Shown here: piece by piece, positions 34,225 through 40,777 of the stretch | Numbering within the stretch: the stretch's first letter is position 1 | Layout: each line of letters starts with the position of its first letter | Source: a virus | Virus record (IMG/VR): IMGVR_UViG_3300036770_006893 | Coordinates: 160,358 to 224,357 of that record | Strand: one strand, 5' to 3' | DNA length: 64,000 nucleotides | Translations under genes and position numbers: made by a program | The notes under the pieces: model-generated | Databases searched by the model: none | What the model was told of the DNA's origin: nothing | What the model saw: the letters and a program-made list of their open reading frames with translations, nothing else

Positions 34225-34530
34225 TTACCTCTTTAATTTCTTTAGTTTATCTACAGAATTAGATATGTTTTCTTCGCTTTTTTTTATTTCACCTAATGAA
34301 TCGTATTTTTTTTCTAATCCTTCTGTTTTTATATCTACAACAAATTTTTTGTCATCTATTAAAATTTGTGAGTTTTTTTGAGCCAATGATTCCTGATCAA
34401 AAAAAGATCTAGGCTTACTGTTTAATACACCATTATCTCGTCCAGACCGACCTAATAAATATCCTATAAAAAACGAATTAATAACTAAAATAAGTATAAT
34501 ACAAATAATAATAATATTTTGGTCAATCAT
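34225..34530 (-). CDS. Small membrane protein
   Basis: 101 residues: N-terminal membrane helix (IIIICIILILVINSFFIGYLLG), then a charged helical tail with coiled-coil character (SEENISNSVDKLKKLKR). It lies 3 nt before the actin-like gene and overlaps the thioredoxin-like gene by 8 nt. A membrane anchor for the actin-like ATPase is conceivable but unproven. Confidence 0.6.
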   Translation of the reverse strand: MIDQNIIIICIILILVINSFFIGYLLGRSGRDNGVLNSKPRSFFDQESLAQKNSQILIDDKKFVVDIKTEGLEKKYDSLGEIKKSEENISNSVDKLKKLKR

Positions 34531-34903
34531 TACTCAACCATTTAATATAGTTTTCTTTTGAATACCCTATAATTTTCTTTTTTTGTTTTTCGTTGATAAA
34601 AATCCTTGAATCAGGTATTGTTGAAATATTGTATTGATTTTTAATTTCTAAATTCTTTTTAATATCTATATAACATACTATATATTTATCAGTATGCGGC
34701 GTCAATTTACTTGATAATATATCGTTTTTTAACGATTCACAAAATCGACAGTAATCGGAACCAAATATTATTAAAGCTGGTCTGTTGGTTTCTTTTGATA
34801 GTTGATTAGCTTCTTCTACTGAAGTTAATATAAAGCTATCATTGGCGCTAGCGACCGTCAAGATTGTTGATAAAATAAATAGCAGATATATTATTTTAAC
34901 CAT
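34523..34903 (-). CDS. Secreted thioredoxin-fold protein
   Basis: 126 residues from MVKIIYLLFILS, chosen because it begins a signal peptide (cut near TVASA-ND); the longer frame would bury it. Thioredoxin fold: PALIIFGSDYCRFCESLKND with CxxC active site, then IVCYIDIKKN, and a cis-Pro-like STIPDSRIF. It would work in the periplasm on disulfides. First gene after a promoter carrying a palindrome. Confidence 0.82.
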   Translation of the reverse strand: MVKIIYLLFILSTILTVASANDSFILTSVEEANQLSKETNRPALIIFGSDYCRFCESLKNDILSSKLTPHTDKYIVCYIDIKKNLEIKNQYNISTIPDSRIFINEKQKKKIIGYSKENYIKWLSND

Positions 34904-34970
34904 AGTATTTTTTAGTCTTATTATATAATATATAATTGGATCATGCTTATAAAATGCATAGGCCCAGTAT

Positions 34971-35001
34971 ATTATACACTTTTTAGTCATTTTTGACTAA
35001 A
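34971..35001 (-). promoter_or_regulatory. Promoter with operator-like palindrome
   Basis: -10 TATAAT at 34971-34976. A perfect palindrome TTTAGTCA-n4-TGACTAAA at 34982-35001 covers the spacer and -35 (TAGTCA at 34994-34999, 17-nt spacer). A near copy of the layout occurs at 51882-51915. The palindrome looks like a repressor site. Confidence 0.6.
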
Positions 35002-35066
35002 TATTTTAGTGCCAATATAATAATTGGTCAACTATATCATAAGAATCTGTATTATCTTGAGCAAAA

Positions 35067-35729
35067 CTAATTGTTCATGTAATACATGTCTGTGTATTTA
35101 GCATAAATTTGCGATGTTTGCTGGTCTTTTATGCTATTTTGTATTTCTTTGTTACTTATTTTTTTGGGATGTGTTCCAAACTTATTTATTGATTTATTTA
35201 ACACATCTGGTTTTTCTAAATTTTGTTTTAAGCTTAATGTAAATTTGTCTTTAATTTTGTTTATATCTTGATTAATACGCTCTATTCTTAGATTAGCATA
35301 AATATTATTCATTGATTCTATTATTTCATTCCAATATAAATATGAATATATGGCACACTGAATTGGTTTCATTGTAGATATATTAATATTATATATTTGA
35401 TTTATCACAAAAGAACGATATTTAAACGAAACGTTGTCTCTAGACCTGAATTCGTTTTCCAATACCAGAGAAGATATACAGTCTTGAGGTTGTCGTAGTA
35501 GTCTAATCGTAGTTTTAGGCTTAAAATAAAGACCAGTTTGCCTACAAAAATAAATCTCACCGCCCGATTCATTATAACTATTCCACCAAGAAACTATTCC
35601 AGATTTTTTTAGTATTTCGTGACCGATATCTAAGCCTAAAAAATTAAGATATTGAGCAAGGGATGCGGAGCCGCTTCTAGGAGAACATAAACACAACAAT
35701 TCGCAGTCTATAAAAAATTTATCTCTCAT
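35067..35729 (-). CDS. Sulfotransferase-like protein
   Basis: 220 residues. LLCLCSPRSGSASLAQYLNF is the 5'-phosphosulfate-binding loop, and IRLLRQPQDCISSLVLEN the 3'-phosphate-binding motif of PAPS-dependent sulfotransferases. The acceptor could be a sugar or protein tyrosine; neighbours include a glycosyltransferase. It overlaps that gene by 4 nt. Confidence 0.78.
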   Translation of the reverse strand: MRDKFFIDCELLCLCSPRSGSASLAQYLNFLGLDIGHEILKKSGIVSWWNSYNESGGEIYFCRQTGLYFKPKTTIRLLRQPQDCISSLVLENEFRSRDNVSFKYRSFVINQIYNINISTMKPIQCAIYSYLYWNEIIESMNNIYANLRIERINQDINKIKDKFTLSLKQNLEKPDVLNKSINKFGTHPKKISNKEIQNSIKDQQTSQIYAKYTDMYYMNN

Positions 35730-36445
35730 ATTAGATCAATTTTTTCTGATACAACAGACCAGTGGTTGGTTTCCCTTTGCTTATCCATAACCAGTGAGTT
35801 TCCGTAAAACCTATACAGGCTGTCATCTTCTACAAAGATTCTAAAAAATTTTAATATTTGATCTGTATTTGACGGCTGTGTATTAAAGTCGATAATTTCC
35901 CCTTTTTTATTAAGATGGTTATACATACCGTTACCACATGCTACATACATATCTTTTTTATATTGTCCGGCTCTAATTTTATTAGACAAAATTATTTCTT
36001 TGACCTTAATATTCATTACATCCAGACATTCTAGTAATAGTTTTGCTTTTGGTTGAGAATATATCAACCCCATCGGTTGCGTATAGCATAAGCTGTCTTT
36101 GTTATAATCATTCAAATTGTTATCGTAACAAATATTATTTAGCGATCCATATAATCCAACATGACTATCTAAGTAAAATCCACCATATATGAATAGATGT
36201 GCTATTCTAGCTATATCTGATCTTATGGAATATAGATTAAATCTATTAAAATATAGGTACAGATACTTATAATTATATTCTTGTAAGAACTCCTGTATTT
36301 CTGCTCTATCTATTAGAGACAGAGCATAATCTTTATTATGCTTTTTCCAAGAACTTAGCGTTTGTTTAATAACACTAGTCTTGCCATCGTCCCAATAGGT
36401 GCAGATATTTTTTACAATATCTAATTCATCAGATAGCTTTCTCAT
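35726..36445 (-). CDS. GT32-like glycosyltransferase with altered DxD
   Basis: 239 residues from MRKLSDELD; this ATG overlaps the RuvB stop (ATGA). WDDGKTSVIKQTLSSWKKHN and SIRSDIARIAHLFIYGGFYLDSHVGL match the OCH1/GT32 family. The usual DxD is DSH here, so the second acidic ligand is replaced by His; activity may be changed or lost. It is paired with a sulfotransferase. Confidence 0.78.
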   Translation of the reverse strand: MRKLSDELDIVKNICTYWDDGKTSVIKQTLSSWKKHNKDYALSLIDRAEIQEFLQEYNYKYLYLYFNRFNLYSIRSDIARIAHLFIYGGFYLDSHVGLYGSLNNICYDNNLNDYNKDSLCYTQPMGLIYSQPKAKLLLECLDVMNIKVKEIILSNKIRAGQYKKDMYVACGNGMYNHLNKKGEIIDFNTQPSNTDQILKFFRIFVEDDSLYRFYGNSLVMDKQRETNHWSVVSEKIDLI

Positions 36446-37347
36446 GCTTGAGCTTTCCATACTTGACTAAGAACCCTGCCTTTTTGGGTACGACTAACAA
36501 AACCCTTCCTTACTAAGTATGGTTCTATGCTGTTTTCTATTGTTTCAATTGCTATTCCAGTAAGGGAACTTATAGACTTTAATCCCAATGGATTACCTCT
36601 GTTATTTTTTAGTATCTCCAAATATGCTCTATCATAGATGTCAAGACCGTGCTCGTCTATACCCTGTATACGAAATATATCGTCAATACTACATTGTGTA
36701 TCATTGCACATCTTGTAGTTTTTATACCATTGTAATCTTGCATTTAAAATTCTCGGAGTTCCCTTACTTCTTTTTGCAATTTCTAGAAGGTCTGATTCCG
36801 ATATTACTAATCCCAGACTATCAGAATTCAATCCTGCTAGTTTAGCTAGTTCATCGTCCGTATAAAATGATAAATGTTCTTTTATTTGAAATCGATCATA
36901 GAAAGGCTGACTAAGACTACCCCCACTGGTTGTTGCACCAATAAGGGTAAATGCTGGGATTTCAATTTCTTCTGGCTCTTTTTCTAGAACAATATTAATC
37001 TTAAAGTCTTCCATAACTGGATACAAAAACTCCTCAACTAGTTTGGGTAATCTATGGATTTCATCAATAAAAAACACTGATTTTTTAGTCATTCTCATTA
37101 GGTACGGTAAAACATTTTTTACACTTCTCAAGTTTGCGGCATTAGCAGTATATAGATTAACATCCATTTCGGTCGCTATTGCTCCAGCTATAGTTGTTTT
37201 ACCAAGACCAGGAGGCCCATCAATTAAAACATGGGGTAACACACTATTGCTTTTTTTACAGCCTAGCGTACTTATTTTAAGTCTATTAACTACCTCGGAT
37301 TGTCCTATAATTCTATCGAACGATGTTGGTCTCTTAATTGTTGACAT
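36442..37347 (-). CDS. ruvB: Holliday-junction helicase RuvB
   Basis: 301 residues. RPTSFDRIIGQSEVV is the N-terminal box; Walker A is DGPPGLGKTTIAGA, Walker B is VFFIDEIHRLPK, sensor 1 is LIGATTSGGSLS, and FYDRFQ carries the arginine finger. The winged-helix tail is YLVRKGFVSRTQKGR. It drives branch migration when bound to RuvA. Its start overlaps the zinc-ribbon/RuvA-III-like gene by 14 nt. It is slightly shorter than bacterial RuvB. Confidence 0.95.
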   Translation of the reverse strand: MSTIKRPTSFDRIIGQSEVVNRLKISTLGCKKSNSVLPHVLIDGPPGLGKTTIAGAIATEMDVNLYTANAANLRSVKNVLPYLMRMTKKSVFFIDEIHRLPKLVEEFLYPVMEDFKINIVLEKEPEEIEIPAFTLIGATTSGGSLSQPFYDRFQIKEHLSFYTDDELAKLAGLNSDSLGLVISESDLLEIAKRSKGTPRILNARLQWYKNYKMCNDTQCSIDDIFRIQGIDEHGLDIYDRAYLEILKNNRGNPLGLKSISSLTGIAIETIENSIEPYLVRKGFVSRTQKGRVLSQVWKAQA

Positions 37348-37768
37348 TTAAATCCTCCAAATTTTGTAATATGTATCTAATCAACGACCCAGAGTTGTCC
37401 ACCGGGTTTTTCTCAAAAGCTTTTTTGCACAAAGATTTTGCTTCACTATCTGTAAAGCCATAGCCTATCAAGACTTTAGCACAATCGGCCAAAAGATCAA
37501 GACCCATCTCAGATTTTTCTTTAGTTGCAACTTCTTCTTGTTTGACTTTCGCCAATGGCTTTGGTTGACTAAAGACTATTTCTATTTTTTGTATCCTCTT
37601 TGGACGAAAAACCAAACCACAATCACAAACTATCTTGAATCCTTTTGTTTGGGATTCTTTCAAAGATAGCCAGTGATCAAATCCACAATCTGTTTTAGGA
37701 CACCTGTACTTGAAGTGAGCATCAACATCAATCGGTTTCTGGTTTTTCAATCTCTTCTTTGTATTCAT
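37334..37768 (-). CDS. Zinc-ribbon protein with RuvA domain III-like tail
   Basis: 144 residues. N-terminal zinc ribbon: YRCPKTDCGFDHWL and VCDCGLVF (CPxxxC...CxC). C-terminal 50 residues (LLADCAKVLIGYGFTDSEAK, then CKKAFEKN and IRYILQNL) resemble the three-helix RuvA domain III that contacts RuvB. The tetramerising and HhH domains of RuvA are missing. Genetic coupling to RuvB suggests an adaptor that recruits the motor to a different DNA structure or partner. The domain III call is by eye. Confidence 0.65.
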   Translation of the reverse strand: MNTKKRLKNQKPIDVDAHFKYRCPKTDCGFDHWLSLKESQTKGFKIVCDCGLVFRPKRIQKIEIVFSQPKPLAKVKQEEVATKEKSEMGLDLLADCAKVLIGYGFTDSEAKSLCKKAFEKNPVDNSGSLIRYILQNLEDLNVNN

Positions 37769-38159
37769 TATTTTTTACCCAAAATACGAAGTCGTTTGCC
37801 TTCTCGTCAAAAGCTGTTTCAACCAATCCCTTTTGAACTAGACCTACCATTATATTACTTACCATTCTATCATTAAGCTTACTAACTATTTCAGTAAAGA
37901 TCTTATCATCTAAAAGATATCTAGTTTTTTTTGTTATTTTATGTCTTTGAGTTTTGATATTTTCTTTTACTATAACTAGTGACTCTTGGTGAGATAATAT
38001 CTTATTTAGTTCCTCTTTTTCAGCATCTTTTATATCGTCTATAAGAGTATCTAACTCAGACCTATCATCCCATGATCCAAAATTATTATATACTATATAC
38101 CTTACTCTGTCTGTAAATTCTGATAAATCTGGTATTATATACCATTCTGGTTTTGACAT
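37728..38159 (-). CDS. Winged-helix-like phage protein
   Basis: 143 residues. The C-terminal block (LNDRMVSNIMVGLVQKGLVETAFDEKANDFVFWV, a single conserved unit at about 95-128) has a helix plus beta-wing look and recurs in looser form in the 129-residue protein at 54166. Possibly a small DNA- or protein-binding regulator. It overlaps the zinc-ribbon gene by 41 nt. Confidence 0.6.
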   Translation of the reverse strand: MSKPEWYIIPDLSEFTDRVRYIVYNNFGSWDDRSELDTLIDDIKDAEKEELNKILSHQESLVIVKENIKTQRHKITKKTRYLLDDKIFTEIVSKLNDRMVSNIMVGLVQKGLVETAFDEKANDFVFWVKNNEYKEEIEKPETD

Positions 38160-38168
38160 TGTTGCTCC

Positions 38169-38573
38169 TTAATTTAAAATCTCGAATAAGCCCTTATAAT
38201 ATTTTGGCTGAGTAATAAAATGAACAGCATTCGCCTGAATATGAGACTTGTAAGCTGAGTTAATTGGGTCTATAGCCCAATATTTTGTTTTCCATATAGG
38301 CTCGTTTGCATAATTGGACCCCAAATACTGGAGTTTGTCCTTGCCTCCAGCATTGGGGTTCCAACTATTCACAGGAAACACTATCATCTTATCTGGATCA
38401 AAATCTTTACCAAGAAAGTTATTTACCATTTTGCTTATCCATTCGGATAATGGAGAATTCTGATTAAGGTCGAACTTAAAATAAAATTTATATGGGTCAT
38501 ATTGATCGCCATAATCATAGTTATAATAATCGTCATCATAGCCATCATCTTCATCGTCGTATGGATCATGCAT
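38169..38573 (-). CDS. Hypothetical protein with acidic Asp/Tyr-rich head
   Basis: 134 residues from MHDPYDDEDDGYDDD, the ATG just after the upstream stop. The head (1-28) is almost only Asp, Tyr, Glu and Gly. The body is a compact domain (PDKMIVFPVNSWNP, WKTKYWAIDP). Tail-like acidic Asp/Tyr stretches also occur in rIIB at 39891. Unknown function. Confidence 0.6.
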   Translation of the reverse strand: MHDPYDDEDDGYDDDYYNYDYGDQYDPYKFYFKFDLNQNSPLSEWISKMVNNFLGKDFDPDKMIVFPVNSWNPNAGGKDKLQYLGSNYANEPIWKTKYWAIDPINSAYKSHIQANAVHFITQPKYYKGLFEILN

Positions 38574-38575
38574 CT

Positions 38576-39727
38576 TTAACCTATACAAAATTGGTCGCCA
38601 AGTTGAGCAGCAAGGTCTTTGGCAGCACTACTTAGAAAGCGATTGTTGCTGAAATACAACGCTGTGGACGCTTGATTAAGGTACTCCACGACCGTTTTTA
38701 AAAGTTTGGTCTGCTGACCAGTCAGGTTTAAACAACCGTCACCAGATACTCTTCCAGGCACAACAGGATTAGCATCTCCATAAGCCTTGACTTGATCTGT
38801 TGAGTTAACATAAACAGCATCATCAAAATCTGAAGATGTAATAGTCGCATTATAATTCGTATTAGCTCCAAGATGATGAAAAGTATCTATAGAATTCTGA
38901 GTATTTTTCTGACCGCAACTAGGACTAAGTTGTTGCAAAATTTCTTTTGCCACATCTACAGATACAGGTAGACCATTTTCATCAGCCTTCTTATATGCCT
39001 TAGCATAACCCTTATACCATTCATCACTGCATTTAGCAGGATCGGTGACTATGTTGGTGCTTTGACCAGTTAGTGCCGACTGCAAAGCCGCAACATTAAT
39101 TGGTTGACCAGTTGATCCTGGCAGAATACTGGTAAAATAAGGAGCTTTCTTCTCCCAACCCTTACGCCACCAAGTATAAGGAACACGATAAATCTGATTA
39201 GGCTTGATCGCTCGTGGATCGCCACCAAAGTAATTTACCAGTTTCTTTTGTAGACCATTCCAGTAGGTTTTATTCTTACCGATTATTTGGCGACTAGATT
39301 CATCAAAAATCCAGTAGCACTGATAACCATTACGAGTATCAACTACCCAACTAGGCTTAACTGGAAAGTTGTTAATCTTTTCAAGAAATCGCTTCTTGTG
39401 CTGCATTACAACACTAGGCTTAAAATACTTGCCTTCATTGTCTCTACCAGCATCCATATCACAAAAGCAACTAGTAAACTGATTAATCGCATACATTTTG
39501 CGACCACCGTTTACATAGAAATAAACGTCAGAGTCATTACTATTATTGGCATTTATCGCCTCTGTAAGACGATCAGTATGACTCATACTGCTAATCTTCT
39601 TACGAGGATTACCGTTGTAAACAAAAATATGATTTTGCTTAAAAGAATTCAAGAATTTTTCGCTGTTCTTGACCGACGTATTATTGTTCTTATCAAAAGG
39701 ATTAAATCCAAGATTATCACTAAACAT
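38576..39727 (-). CDS. Primase-polymerase-like protein (RepB/AEP type)
   Basis: 383 residues from MFSDNLGFNPF, chosen because AGGTAAAG lies just before; the longer frame needs a TTG start. Archaeo-eukaryotic primase-like signs: FTSCFCDMDAGRDNEG (metal-binding acidic pair), SWVVDTRNGYQCYWIFDE (where other members often have His), and FGGDPRAIKPNQIYRVPYTW. The C-terminal half is unassigned, with a helical end. It could prime phage replication. The call rests on motif order only. Confidence 0.62.
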   Translation of the reverse strand: MFSDNLGFNPFDKNNNTSVKNSEKFLNSFKQNHIFVYNGNPRKKISSMSHTDRLTEAINANNSNDSDVYFYVNGGRKMYAINQFTSCFCDMDAGRDNEGKYFKPSVVMQHKKRFLEKINNFPVKPSWVVDTRNGYQCYWIFDESSRQIIGKNKTYWNGLQKKLVNYFGGDPRAIKPNQIYRVPYTWWRKGWEKKAPYFTSILPGSTGQPINVAALQSALTGQSTNIVTDPAKCSDEWYKGYAKAYKKADENGLPVSVDVAKEILQQLSPSCGQKNTQNSIDTFHHLGANTNYNATITSSDFDDAVYVNSTDQVKAYGDANPVVPGRVSGDGCLNLTGQQTKLLKTVVEYLNQASTALYFSNNRFLSSAAKDLAAQLGDQFCIG

Positions 39728-39794
39728 TTCTTTACCTGTTTCTTCTGTGAACCTATATTGGGGCGGCAACCTCTACCACCATTAGCAATATAAA

Positions 39795-39880
39795 ATAGCG
39801 GGAGGGAATCGAACCCTCTCAAATAGCGTGTGTATCATTCGATACCAGAGGCTACTATCTTAGTCCCCAGACTCCACTAA
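39795..39880 (-). tRNA. tRNA-like element, non-canonical or decayed
   Basis: On the minus strand a perfect T arm (GAGGG-TTCGATT-CCCTC) is followed by CCGCTAT, which pairs with TTAGTGG at the 5' end over 6 of 7 positions. The centre does not give a normal D arm or 7-nt anticodon loop; instead GTATC-GAAT-GATAC forms a short hairpin. No anticodon can be assigned. A decayed tRNA, or a tRNA-like structural element between rIIB and the primase-like gene. Confidence 0.4.
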
Positions 39881-39890
39881 TCCTTTTTAA

Positions 39891-40751
39891 TCAATAAACG
39901 CTATCGTAGTCATCCTCATCTTCGTAATCATCTTCATCGTCATCAAACTGATCCCAGTAATCGTCGCGGATATCATAATCCTCGTCATCATCATAATCAG
40001 CATACTCATCCTCTGAGAATGTAGCCGAATACAATGGCTTGAGAAGTTCTCCTTGGTATTCTCCAACCACAAGATATTCGCATGTGCGAAGTTTCTCGCA
40101 GTTGCAGTCGCTAGGAACACTCACAACGTCCTTGGGATTAATCTTAACAATGACAATACGATCACCAGCATCAACACTCCCATAACCAGCAACATAATTT
40201 AATGCACCAGCATGAAGCCCATCAGAACAACCGCGACTACGATCATCGTCAACCTTTGCTCTGGTCATCTTACAGATGTTGCCAACGCTATTATCGAATA
40301 CTCCACGATACTTATCCTTGTAATCACTTCTGACTGCCTTATAAGCAAGAAAACAACCGTCCTCAGTAATGGGTAGGTGTTCGTGTTCAAGGAAATCATA
40401 AAGCTCTTTTTGACTCTGCATACTAGGATTATCCATAAGATTATTCAGGAAATTAACAAGAGGCTGAAAAGGCAGACCCTTGCTCATAAATTCCAGAATA
40501 CGCTTACTAATACTGCCATGAACAACCTCGCCCTCATAAAGAACTTGACCGTTCTTAATCTCCACAAGGCCATCACTAAAAGTAGCAACAGCCTTTTGCA
40601 CATCAACAATCTCCAAGAGTTCATCAGCGGTTGCGGTTGGCAACGCCTCAAGAATCATCTTGTAATTAATATGATCCGGCAAAACCTGATAACTCTTGTT
40701 GTTAAGAACAAGGGTAAGATTACCATCAACCCACATAAAAGGAACGCTCAT
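39891..40751 (-). CDS. rIIB: rIIB-like protein
   Basis: 286 residues. The central block ELYDFLEHEHLPITEDGCFL, then AYKAVRSDYKDKYRGVFDNS, CSDGLHAGALNYVAGYG and DRIVIVKINPKDVVSVP match the T4 rIIB-type family. The last 40 residues are Asp/Tyr/Glu only. With rIIA it is known in T4 for exclusion and lysis-control phenotypes; the biochemical role is unsettled. It sits 26 nt after rIIA, with a leader containing CACAGGAAACAGGAGAAAAC. Confidence 0.85.
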   Translation of the reverse strand: MSVPFMWVDGNLTLVLNNKSYQVLPDHINYKMILEALPTATADELLEIVDVQKAVATFSDGLVEIKNGQVLYEGEVVHGSISKRILEFMSKGLPFQPLVNFLNNLMDNPSMQSQKELYDFLEHEHLPITEDGCFLAYKAVRSDYKDKYRGVFDNSVGNICKMTRAKVDDDRSRGCSDGLHAGALNYVAGYGSVDAGDRIVIVKINPKDVVSVPSDCNCEKLRTCEYLVVGEYQGELLKPLYSATFSEDEYADYDDDEDYDIRDDYWDQFDDDEDDYEDEDDYDSVY

Positions 40752-40777
40752 TTGTTTTCTCCTGTTTCCTGTGAAAA

